DNA of 64,000 bases from [Clostridium] hylemonae DSM 15053 (GTDB lineage: Bacteria; Bacillota; Clostridia; Lachnospirales; Lachnospiraceae). The position numbers and the translations under genes were made by a program. This document shows, in pieces, positions 27,431-35,316 of this stretch (position 1 is its first letter; every line of letters begins with the position of its first letter). The notes under the pieces are model-generated. The model had not been told where the DNA came from. It saw nothing but the letters and a program-made list of their open reading frames with translations, and did not search any database. The stretch is from assembly GCF_008281175.1 (NCBI RefSeq), contig NZ_CP036524.1:2542001-2606000 (forward strand), in the 5' to 3' direction.

Positions 27431-27503
27431 TTTCTATTCCTCATATATATTCTCTATTGTTTTCAATATAGCATAGAGATTATAGCACTTTTGTTTTAAG
27501 AAA

Positions 27504-27523
27504 AAAAGCCCTTAAGGGCTTTT
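27504..27523 (-). terminator. Terminator of the EF-G paralogue gene
   Basis: Perfect 20-base palindrome AAAAGCCCTTAAGGGCTTTT; on the minus strand it is followed by further T residues. Lies 13 bases after the stop codon. Confidence 0.85.
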
Positions 27524-27535
27524 CTTCTATAATTA

Positions 27536-29614
27536 TTATTCGCTGTCAGCAGCTCTCTTGGCAACTTCAGCTTCCTGAATGTCAGAAGGAGCCTGTTCAT
27601 AGCGGCTGAATTCATATTCGTACGTGCCTCTTCCCCCTGTCATGGAGCGGAGAACTGTACAATAACCGAACAGTCCCGTCATCGGGATATCGGCCTCGAT
27701 CACCTGGAAACCTCCGGCCGTCGGATTCATGCCGAGCACACGTCCGCGGCGCTTGTTCAGATCTCCCATGACGTCACCGGTGTAATCGTCAGGAACGGTC
27801 ACCTTCAGGGACGCGATCGGCTCAAGCAGAACCGGGGCCGCCTCCATGAAACCTTTCTTGAATGCCTGTACTGTGGCCGTCTTGAACGCCATCTCCGAAG
27901 AATCGACCGGATGATAAGAGCCGTCATAGAGCGTGGCCTTTACGCCCACTACCGGATAACCTGCCAGAGGACCCTTTACTACTGAATCCTGAAGTCCCTT
28001 TTCCACTGCCGGGAAGTAGTTCTTCGGCACAGCGCCGCCCACTACCGTCTCCGCAAATACGAACGGCGTCTCCAGATCTCCCGACGGTTCAAACGTCATC
28101 TTCACGTGGCCGTACTGTCCGTGTCCTCCGGACTGCTTCTTATATTTTGTATCAACGTCAGATTTTTTCTTGATCGTCTCGCGGAAGGCTACCTTCGGAG
28201 TGTCAAGGCTGATCTCACATTTATATCTTGCCGCAAGCTTGCTCGCTGCAATGTCGAGATGCTGGTCGCCCATGCCGTAGAGCAGCGTCTGTCTGTTCTC
28301 ACTGTCGTTGACAGCCTTCAGTGTGACGTCCTCGGCCATCATCTTCTGGAGCGCCTGGGACACTTTGTCCTCGTCTCCTTTGTTCTTGCATATGTATTTC
28401 ATATAAGTGTACGGCTTGGAATATTCTGTCCTTCCGTACAGTACGGGCGTTCCCTTGGCGGAGAGCGTATCTCCCGTCTTCGTGCTGGAAAGCTTGGCGA
28501 TCGCGCCGATGTCGCCTGCGAACATCTCCGATACCTCCACCGGCTTGTTTCCGACCATCGTATAGATCTTTCCAAGTTTCTCTTCTGTATCTGAATCTGC
28601 GTTATAAAGTATATCTTCGCCCTTGAGCACGCCGGAGCACACTTTTATGAAAGAATACTTTCCGATAAACGGGTCTACCATCGTCTTGAACACATAAGCA
28701 GACTTTGCTTTTGAAAATTCGTAGTTTGCCTCGAATATCTCATTTGTCTTACGGTTGATCCCCGCACATTCTCTGTTGTCGGGACTCGGGAAAAATCTCA
28801 CGATATCGGACAACAGATTTGCCACGCCCTGCGCCTGAATGTTGGAGCCCATGGACACCGGAACGATGCTGCCGTCCATGACCTCGGTCCTCATGGCCGC
28901 ACGGATCTCCTCCACTGAGAATTCTTCTCCCGCAAAATAACGCTCCATAAACTCGTCGCTCGTCTCTGCAACGGCCTCCAGAAGCTTTTCCCTGTAGATC
29001 TCAAGGTTCGGTCTGCAGTAATCCGGGATCTCGCATTCTTCGCGCTCTCCGATTCCTGTATAACGCCTCCCCGCATTTTTAATAACATTGACATACCCGA
29101 CCAGCTTTTCATTTTCACGGATCGGCTGAAAATGCGGCGCGATCACTTTGCCGTACTTGTCGGTGAGTTCCTGCACCACCTCACGGAAGCTGGCGTCGTC
29201 TACGTCCATCTCCGTGACATATACCATACGCGGAAGATTATATTTGTCGCACAGCTGCCATGCCTTTTCCGTTCCGACCTGCACGCCCGCTTTTCCGGAC
29301 ACTACGATGACCGCCGCGTCGGCCGCGCTTACCGCCTCTTCCACTTCTCCCACGAAGTCAAAGTATCCCGGTGTGTCAAGCACATTGATCTTGGCTTTCT
29401 CCCACTCGATGGGCACTAAGGTTGTACTAATTGAGAATTTACGTTTTTGTTCTTCTTTATCAAAATCACTAATCGTGTTGGCATCTGATATCTTTCCCAT
29501 CCGATTTGTTGCTCCTGATACATAAGCCATAGCCTCTGTAAGGCTCGTCTTTCCGCTTCCTCCGTGTCCTAAAAGGACTACGTTTCTAATCTCATCCGTT
29601 CTGTAAACCTTCAT
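27536..29614 (-). CDS. Elongation factor G-like GTPase (second EF-G paralogue)
   Basis: 692-residue translational GTPase with all EF-G domains: G1 GHGGSGKT (16-23), G3 DTPG (80-83), then domains II-V ending in GYCTVLRSMTGGRGTYEYEF. The G4 motif normally NKMD reads TEMD (134-137), so guanine recognition may differ. This paralogue type is distinct from housekeeping fusA, which normally sits in the str operon; here it is alone between trkA and tyrA. Role unknown; ribosome recycling or stress translation are possibilities. Start ATG with GGAGG nearby. Confidence 0.88.
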   Translation of the reverse strand: MKVYRTDEIRNVVLLGHGGSGKTSLTEAMAYVSGATNRMGKISDANTISDFDKEEQKRKFSISTTLVPIEWEKAKINVLDTPGYFDFVGEVEEAVSAADAAVIVVSGKAGVQVGTEKAWQLCDKYNLPRMVYVTEMDVDDASFREVVQELTDKYGKVIAPHFQPIRENEKLVGYVNVIKNAGRRYTGIGEREECEIPDYCRPNLEIYREKLLEAVAETSDEFMERYFAGEEFSVEEIRAAMRTEVMDGSIVPVSMGSNIQAQGVANLLSDIVRFFPSPDNRECAGINRKTNEIFEANYEFSKAKSAYVFKTMVDPFIGKYSFIKVCSGVLKGEDILYNADSDTEEKLGKIYTMVGNKPVEVSEMFAGDIGAIAKLSSTKTGDTLSAKGTPVLYGRTEYSKPYTYMKYICKNKGDEDKVSQALQKMMAEDVTLKAVNDSENRQTLLYGMGDQHLDIAASKLAARYKCEISLDTPKVAFRETIKKKSDVDTKYKKQSGGHGQYGHVKMTFEPSGDLETPFVFAETVVGGAVPKNYFPAVEKGLQDSVVKGPLAGYPVVGVKATLYDGSYHPVDSSEMAFKTATVQAFKKGFMEAAPVLLEPIASLKVTVPDDYTGDVMGDLNKRRGRVLGMNPTAGGFQVIEADIPMTGLFGYCTVLRSMTGGRGTYEYEFSRYEQAPSDIQEAEVAKRAADSE

Positions 29615-29740
29615 AATTCGCTGCCTCCTTATATTGGTAAAATCTCATGTATATATTGTACTAAAACTTGTGCCTTTTTACAACTCTTTTATGCATTCTT
29701 TACAACAAATAGTGCTTTTTCACTTTAAAGCGCTATAGTA

Positions 29741-29769
29741 TTGACAAAACCGGAAAGAAAAGTTAGAAT
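29741..29769 (+). promoter_or_regulatory. tyrA-aroA promoter
   Basis: TTGACA (29741-29746) and TAGAAT (29764-29769) with a 17-base spacer. It is followed by a leader of about 75 bases containing a possible stem between CTTTTGAG and CTCAAAGG. Confidence 0.8.
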
Positions 29770-29848
29770 TTAGGACGTAAACTTTTGAGTAAAGCTGCGT
29801 TTTGCAATACATTTCAGCCCCTGCTCAAAGGAAGAAAGGTGTGTAGCT

Positions 29849-30943
29849 ATGCATAACAAAATTGGTTTTATCGGCCTTGGTCTCATCGGTGGTTCGATCG
29901 CCAAAGCCATCCGGCAGTATTTTCCGGACTATGAGATCGTGGCTTTTGACAAAAACAGAGAGACGCTTGCCCTCGCCACGCAGGAGTCTTTGATCCATGT
30001 GGCGGCAACTTCAATAGACAACAACTTCAAAGACTGCAGCTTCATTTATCTCTGTGCCCCTGTAGCTTACAATACCGCTTATCTGAAGCAGGTCCAGGGT
30101 TTCATGCACAGCGGCTGTATCCTGACAGACGTAGGGAGCGTCAAAACGAACATTCATGAGGAAGTGAAAGCCCTCGGTCTTGAAGATTATTTTATCGGCG
30201 GCCATCCGATGGCAGGTTCTGAAAAGAGCGGCTATGTAAACTCCAAGGCCATGCTCATAGAAAATGCCTACTATGTCCTGACGCCGTCCGCAAAGGTCCC
30301 GCAGGAGAAAGTAAAACGGTACCGGGAGTTTACCGAAGCGCTGAAAGCCATACCGGTCGTCCTCGACTACCGGGAACACGATCATATCACCGGCACGATC
30401 AGCCATCTGCCGCATATCATCGCCTCAAGTCTTGTGAATTTCGTGAAGGATACCGACACAGAAGATGAGATGATGAAGCAGCTGGCCGCCGGCGGATTCA
30501 AAGATATCACGAGGATCGCGTCGTCGTCGCCTGCCATGTGGCAGCATATCTGCCTGAAAAACAGAGAGAATATATCCGGCATTCTCGGGGAATACATCGC
30601 CGCGCTCCAGAGGGCAAAAGAGACCGTGGACCGCGCCGACGAGCAGGGACTTTACGACCTGTTTGACAACTCCAGAAATTACCGGAATTCCATCCCGGAA
30701 TCTTCCGCAGGTCCAATCAAAAAGGCCTTTGCCGTATACTGCGACATTATAGACGAAGCCGGCGGTATCGCGGCTATTGCGACCATACTGGCATCGAACA
30801 GTCTGAACATCAAAAATATCGGGATCGTACATAACAGAGAATTTGAAGAAGGGGTTCTGCGCATTGAATTCTACGACGGGGTTTCCTCCTCGAAGGCGGC
30901 GGATTTACTGCAGAAATTCAGGTACATTGTATATGAGCGTTAA
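29849..30943 (+). CDS. tyrA: Prephenate dehydrogenase with ACT domain
   Basis: 364-residue enzyme oxidising prephenate to 4-hydroxyphenylpyruvate for tyrosine synthesis. NAD-binding motif GFIGLGLIGGSIAKAI at residues 5-20; catalytic-region landmarks DVGSVK and GGHPMAGSEKSG; catalytic His in ISHLPH. C-terminal ACT domain (about 290-364, DEAGGIAAIATILASN) suggests feedback by tyrosine. The 3' end overlaps the aroA start by 11 bases, so the two are one operon of the shikimate branch. Confidence 0.94.
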   Translation: MHNKIGFIGLGLIGGSIAKAIRQYFPDYEIVAFDKNRETLALATQESLIHVAATSIDNNFKDCSFIYLCAPVAYNTAYLKQVQGFMHSGCILTDVGSVKTNIHEEVKALGLEDYFIGGHPMAGSEKSGYVNSKAMLIENAYYVLTPSAKVPQEKVKRYREFTEALKAIPVVLDYREHDHITGTISHLPHIIASSLVNFVKDTDTEDEMMKQLAAGGFKDITRIASSSPAMWQHICLKNRENISGILGEYIAALQRAKETVDRADEQGLYDLFDNSRNYRNSIPESSAGPIKKAFAVYCDIIDEAGGIAAIATILASNSLNIKNIGIVHNREFEEGVLRIEFYDGVSSSKAADLLQKFRYIVYER

Positions 30944-32231
30944 AAACATAGGAAGATCTTCCGGGCTGAAAGGAACGGTGCGCGTGCCGGGTGACAAATC
31001 CATCTCCCACCGCGCCGTCATGTTAGGTTCCATCGCGCTCGGAACGACGGAGATCACCAACTTCCTCGAGGGGGCGGACTGTCTGGCAACGATCGGCTGC
31101 TTTCGTAAGATGGGCGTAGAGATCGAACAGCGGCAGGAATGTATTCTCGTCCACGGAAAGGGCCTTCGCGGCCTGCGTCCGCCGGCCGGGATACTGGACG
31201 TTGGAAACAGCGGCACGACCACCCGCCTCATATCCGGCATCCTCTGCGGGCAGGATTTCACCTCTGTCCTCTCCGGCGACGCGTCGCTAAACTCGCGTCC
31301 CATGGGCCGGATCATCACCCCTCTTAGGAACATGGGCGCGTCCGTCACAAGTGTGAACGGAAACGGCTGCGCGCCGCTGAAGATCGAACCCGGCCGCATA
31401 CACGGCATCCACTACGAATCCCCCGTGGCATCTGCCCAGGTAAAATCAGCCGTGCTGCTCGCCGGATTATATGCGGACAACACGACCTCTGTGACAGAAC
31501 CGAGTCTCTCACGGAACCATACCGAACTGATGCTGCAGAACTTCGGAGCCGCACTGTCGGCCGCCATGCACCCCGACGGCCGCGCCACAGCGGAGCTTGC
31601 CCCGTGTACAGAGCTTTACGGCCGGCAGATCCATGTGCCCGGAGACATCTCCTCCGCGGCATACTTCATCGCCGCCGGACTCACCGTTCCAGGCTCAGAA
31701 CTGCTTTTAAAAAATGTGGGCACCAACTTTACGAGAGCCGGTTTCCTAACGGTATGCCAAAATATGGGCGCCCGCGTCACCCGTTTAAATGAAACGGTAC
31801 AGGGCGGAGAAGCCAGAGCCGACCTCCTCGTGACGCCGGGCCGCCTGCACGGAACTGTCATCGAGGGGGATCTCATACCTTCCCTCATAGACGAGATCCC
31901 GGTTATCGCTGTCATGGCCGCCTGCGCGGAAGGGACGACCGTCATCCGCGACGCGGCGGAGCTTAAGGTCAAGGAGACGGACCGCATCGCTACCGTCACG
32001 GAGAATCTGCGCGCCATGGGAGCCTGCGTCACACCGACGGAGGACGGTATGATCATAGAAGGCCGCGGCGGGCTAAAGGGCGCCTTCATTGAAAGCCATA
32101 TGGACCACCGTATCGCCATGGCCTTCGCCGTGGCCGCTCTGTCCGCCAAAGGAGAGAGCCGCATCAACAACAGCCAGTGTGTGGACGTGTCCTATCCCGC
32201 CTTCTGGGAGACACTTGACATGCTACGTTAA
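30933..32231 (+). CDS. aroA: 3-phosphoshikimate 1-carboxyvinyltransferase (EPSP synthase)
   Basis: 432-residue enzyme joining PEP to shikimate-3-phosphate. VPGDKSISHRAVMLG and GNSGTTTRLISG are the substrate-binding signatures; later SRNHTE, ISSAAYFIAAG and LKVKETDRI and HMDHRIAMAF complete the family pattern. ATG 30933 is chosen because it starts the conserved domain; the frame is open upstream inside tyrA but that segment is not family-like. No clear Shine-Dalgarno, so translation probably depends on tyrA. Confidence 0.95.
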   Translation: MSVKNIGRSSGLKGTVRVPGDKSISHRAVMLGSIALGTTEITNFLEGADCLATIGCFRKMGVEIEQRQECILVHGKGLRGLRPPAGILDVGNSGTTTRLISGILCGQDFTSVLSGDASLNSRPMGRIITPLRNMGASVTSVNGNGCAPLKIEPGRIHGIHYESPVASAQVKSAVLLAGLYADNTTSVTEPSLSRNHTELMLQNFGAALSAAMHPDGRATAELAPCTELYGRQIHVPGDISSAAYFIAAGLTVPGSELLLKNVGTNFTRAGFLTVCQNMGARVTRLNETVQGGEARADLLVTPGRLHGTVIEGDLIPSLIDEIPVIAVMAACAEGTTVIRDAAELKVKETDRIATVTENLRAMGACVTPTEDGMIIEGRGGLKGAFIESHMDHRIAMAFAVAALSAKGESRINNSQCVDVSYPAFWETLDMLR

Positions 32232-32281
32232 TACTGCCGCCTCCCAGCATGCTCCGCAGTGCCGGGCAGCACAGGAAAACA

Positions 32282-32320
32282 AACAGGACGCAGAGACCCG
32301 CAACGGGACCGCGTCCTGTT
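32282..32320. terminator. aroA terminator (bidirectional)
   Basis: AACAGGACGC (32282-32291) pairs with GCGTCCTGTT (32311-32320), followed by TTTTA on the plus strand and AAAAC upstream, so it serves both aroA and the convergent anti-sigma gene. Confidence 0.8.
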
Positions 32321-32331
32321 TTATACTGTCA

Positions 32332-33516
32332 TTATAGATTTAAATGTGCATCCATCAGATATACGCCGTCCACATCCGGGTCTGCCAGCAGTTCCAGCAG
32401 TTCGTCCCGGCCGGCATTGACGACCGCGCCGTATCCGTTTACCCCGTTCTTTTTCACGTAATCGAGCGCCGATTCAAATTTTATCCTGTTAAACACATTC
32501 TCCCCCGGCACTTCCGACGCAAATATCCGTCCGAACCGCTCGTTGTCCGTCATGTAAGCCAGCAGGGAAATGACATGCTTTTCCAGGACATCTGCCGGTA
32601 TCCTGCCGTCTTTTTCGTATTGTGCCAGATCCAGGTACGGGTACTTCTCCGCATCATAGCTGTCTGTCCTCACATAGCCCGCCGCGTCAGGCCGGTATCC
32701 CATATATTCCGTCATCGTTCCTTTTTGATCCTCATACGTCTCAAAAGGTACGTACAGGAATTCCCCGCTGTATTTATCCATAAACTGTACGAGCCGGCCG
32801 GTATCTTTTGGCTCTTTGAACGATATGGCCGCACGGACGGCCATCGTATCCGGCAGCCCCTGCAGTCTGTCCGCCGCCTCCCTGGCGGATATCCCTGAGA
32901 ACGAGTCCCTCTCCTCCACGCAGTAAGTGAACGCATTTCCGGGAACTTCAGACTGGTTCCAGCTCATATCGGTCCAGTACAGATGGTTCTTGTTCAGTTC
33001 CAGATAATGATGGTCTGTTCTGCCGTTCCTCTGTGTCTGTACATCAATGGAATGCCTCCCGTATCCCTCCGGGCGCACATGTACATTGGCATATCCTTTG
33101 TCTGCGCACATAAGTTCCATGTACACCGCCATATTAAGGTCGATGGGCGGATCCGAAGCCTTCGGCCGCGACGGATTATAGTAAAGCGCGTCCAGCGCAG
33201 GGGACAGCACATTGACGCCGATAAACACAAGCAGCAGCACGACCGCCCCTGTAACAGCGGCATAACGGCGCAGCTTTCTGTTCACGGCACGGGATATGCG
33301 GCGGCTCAAGTCATGCTCCCGGCCATTCCACTGCGCCCTCCCCGGCTTATCCTTTCCGGCACTTTCATCCTCAGCGGAAAACAGTTCTTCATCTATGCTG
33401 CTGTCGAGATAGTCGAGCAGCACCTGCGTCTTCTCCAGATCTTCCTCTATCCGGGCTCTCTCCTCCCCCTCAAGCGTCCCGTCCACATATTTCCTGAATC
33501 GCTCCCTGTAGTTCAT
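32332..33516 (-). CDS. Anti-sigma factor-like membrane protein
   Basis: 394-residue protein directly downstream of an ECF sigma gene (3-base gap). The N-terminal cytoplasmic part (1-95) is charged and helical (FRKYVDGTLEGEERARIEED), one membrane helix follows (about 94-112), and the large C-terminal domain is outside. The external part resembles the sigma-regulator C-terminal domain seen in Firmicutes anti-sigma factors. By position and topology it should hold the sigma factor inactive until an envelope signal. The signal is unknown. Confidence 0.7.
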   Translation of the reverse strand: MNYRERFRKYVDGTLEGEERARIEEDLEKTQVLLDYLDSSIDEELFSAEDESAGKDKPGRAQWNGREHDLSRRISRAVNRKLRRYAAVTGAVVLLLVFIGVNVLSPALDALYYNPSRPKASDPPIDLNMAVYMELMCADKGYANVHVRPEGYGRHSIDVQTQRNGRTDHHYLELNKNHLYWTDMSWNQSEVPGNAFTYCVEERDSFSGISAREAADRLQGLPDTMAVRAAISFKEPKDTGRLVQFMDKYSGEFLYVPFETYEDQKGTMTEYMGYRPDAAGYVRTDSYDAEKYPYLDLAQYEKDGRIPADVLEKHVISLLAYMTDNERFGRIFASEVPGENVFNRIKFESALDYVKKNGVNGYGAVVNAGRDELLELLADPDVDGVYLMDAHLNL

Positions 33517-33519
33517 ACG

Positions 33520-34041
33520 TCACACCCTCCTTTTGGTATCACTGCCCCCATGCCTCTTTCCGTCAGACTCCTTCAGCATCTCTTTCAGCTTTCGTTTGGC
33601 CCGGTGCAGTATCACCCGGACATTCCCATGCCCGATCTCCATCTGCCGTCCGATCTCTTCCTGGGAAAATCCGGCAAAGTAATAAAGCACGACCGCCTCC
33701 CGCTCTCTGTCGCTCAGGCAGAGTATCGTCCCGTACAGTCTCCGGTTCTGTTCCTTCTTTATGAGCTGCTCCAGTATCTCCTCTTCCTCGTCTGTCAATT
33801 CCCTTTCTTGCTGCATCCGGGATGCCCTCTCTCTTCTCCAGACGTCTATATACAGGTTCTTCGCCACCCTGAGAAGCCACGGAAGGATCCGCTCTGTCTG
33901 CTCCAGGGAGCAGAGCGCCCTGAGAAATGTTTCCTGCGTCAGATCCTCCGCTGTCTCATGGCTGTGACAAAGGGAGAAAAGATAGAGGTAAACCGGCTTC
34001 ATATATTCCATATAGACCTGCTCGAGCAAATCCTTCTCCAC
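33520..34041 (-). CDS. ECF RNA polymerase sigma factor
   Basis: 173 residues with sigma region 2 (SHETAEDLTQETFLRAL, near residues 27-43) and region 4 (AVVLYYFAGFSQEEIGRQM and VRVILHRAKRKL). No region 1 or 3, as expected for ECF sigma factors. The start codon is GTG at 34041 with GGGGGTGAT upstream. Co-transcribed with the anti-sigma gene and preceded by an ECF-type promoter, so it probably controls itself. Confidence 0.9.
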   Translation of the reverse strand: MEKDLLEQVYMEYMKPVYLYLFSLCHSHETAEDLTQETFLRALCSLEQTERILPWLLRVAKNLYIDVWRRERASRMQQERELTDEEEEILEQLIKKEQNRRLYGTILCLSDREREAVVLYYFAGFSQEEIGRQMEIGHGNVRVILHRAKRKLKEMLKESDGKRHGGSDTKRRV

Positions 34042-34064
34042 TTTATCACCCCCTTTATCATAGA

Positions 34065-34090
34065 AACGGATAACTCACAATAATGTTACA
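34065..34090 (-). promoter_or_regulatory. ECF-type autoregulatory promoter
   Basis: On the minus strand TGTAAC (34085-34090) and CGTT (34065-34068) are 16 bases apart, matching the TGAAAC-N16-CGT plan of extracytoplasmic sigma promoters. Only about 25 bases separate it from the sigma start codon. Confidence 0.65.
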
Positions 34091-34127
34091 CAGGCGGAGA
34101 ATCCCACTTGTGGGAATCTCCGCCTGT
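34090..34127. terminator. Hairpin after the hydrogenase operon
   Basis: Arms 34090-34107 and 34110-34127 pair over about 16 bases with one mismatch around a tight CTTG loop. It follows the phosphatase stop codon on the minus strand; the U-run is weak, so efficiency is uncertain. Confidence 0.6.
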
Positions 34128-34142
34128 GTTCTGTCCTTCTTC

Positions 34143-35315
34143 TCAATAATACTTTACATTTACATTTTTCCCGATGTGCTCCGCACATTCCTTCAGCTGG
34201 TCCACAAGGTTCATGCGGATGCTCAGATCAAACGGCAGATTGGAATTCTGGTGCGCCGTGTTGACCGCTTTCCCGACAAACATGTTCAATTCCGTACACT
34301 CTTCTATGATCAGCTTCGCCAGCTTTGCCGCGCCATTTTCCGCGTCCAGCTCATCAAAGAACGCCTCATCAAATTCGTCCTGCTCGTAACGCCGCAGAAG
34401 ATTGAGCGCCTTCCCGAGTGTCAGGACGCCTTCCGTCACAAGGTCTAATCCATCTATGGACGCTGTCGGCGGGACATTCGGGTCCGCATAGTTCAGCGAT
34501 GTGACGATATCTTTATGCAGGATCCTTGCAACTATATTGGCGCTCGTACCACCACAGACGACCTTCCTGCCTTCGCCCCTCATAAAGTCCTTCACCACGC
34601 GCTCATCGTCTTCCTTCTGTGTCGGCGGTCCGGTGAAGAGATTGACGATGCGCCGTTCGATCACTCTGGTGACGGCCACTGTCGTGTCGTCCCCGGGCTT
34701 CTGCCCGTACAGGTCATCACATGCTTTGCTCAGCATAGCCGCCAGACGGGAGGCGGAAAGTGTCTCTTTTGTACATTTCAGTGTGTATTCCGCCATGCTG
34801 TCCCACGTCCAGCCAAAGTTCAGCAATTCCCCCACTCCAGCATAGATGACGCCGTCGCTCATAAGTACGAAGCAGTCATTCAACTGCACTTTGAACCGGT
34901 ACAGATGGATGACCTTGTCCTCTATGACCCGCTCTTCATAAGGATAGTCCACGACTTTTCCGTCTCTTACAAACACACAGGACGGGTTGTCAAATTCCAC
35001 GAGATACGCGTCCCCATTGTGGAATATCTGCAGGATGCTGAACGTGGCATATGCCACCTCCCTCACCTTGCAGACCGGCAGCGTCTTCGCGATCGTCTCC
35101 ACACAGGCTTCGATCGGGGCGCCCTCCAGATACATGGTCGCCAGTATCTTGGATGTGAGCGTCGCCAGAATATTTGCCTTCACGCCGCTCCCCATACCGT
35201 CCGCCAGTATGACGATCTCGGAGTCCCCGGTCTTGAGCACTTCCACCTTGTCGCCGCACAGTTCTTCCCCGTGCTTGTTCAGGCTCTTCCATGCCACATC
35301 TACACTTACATTCAT
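34143..35315 (-). CDS. SpoIIE/PP2C-type serine phosphatase of the sensory hydrogenase operon
   Basis: 390-residue protein from the ATG at 35315, which has GGAGAG 6 bases upstream and begins one base after the hydrogenase stop. PP2C motifs are VILADGMGSGVKAN (metal site) and FVLMSDGVIYAG; GDDTTVAVTRV is the final metal aspartate region. After the phosphatase domain (about 1-220) is a separate C-terminal region (about 225-390, VVCGGTSANIVARIL) typical of phosphatases next to PAS-hydrogenases. It probably turns a hydrogenase signal into protein dephosphorylation. Confidence 0.85.
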   Translation of the reverse strand: MNVSVDVAWKSLNKHGEELCGDKVEVLKTGDSEIVILADGMGSGVKANILATLTSKILATMYLEGAPIEACVETIAKTLPVCKVREVAYATFSILQIFHNGDAYLVEFDNPSCVFVRDGKVVDYPYEERVIEDKVIHLYRFKVQLNDCFVLMSDGVIYAGVGELLNFGWTWDSMAEYTLKCTKETLSASRLAAMLSKACDDLYGQKPGDDTTVAVTRVIERRIVNLFTGPPTQKEDDERVVKDFMRGEGRKVVCGGTSANIVARILHKDIVTSLNYADPNVPPTASIDGLDLVTEGVLTLGKALNLLRRYEQDEFDEAFFDELDAENGAAKLAKLIIEECTELNMFVGKAVNTAHQNSNLPFDLSIRMNLVDQLKECAEHIGKNVNVKYY

Positions 35316-35316
35316 A

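Noticed and set aside
27454-27471. Riboswitch in the trkA leader (CTATTG-TTTT-CAATATAG hairpin)
   Set aside because: The leader is about 60 bases, too short for a c-di-AMP riboswitch, and no conserved motif is seen; only a small inverted repeat.
30843-30932. Longer N-terminus for aroA
   Set aside because: The additional codons lie within tyrA in another frame and do not resemble EPSP synthases; the family start is at 30933.
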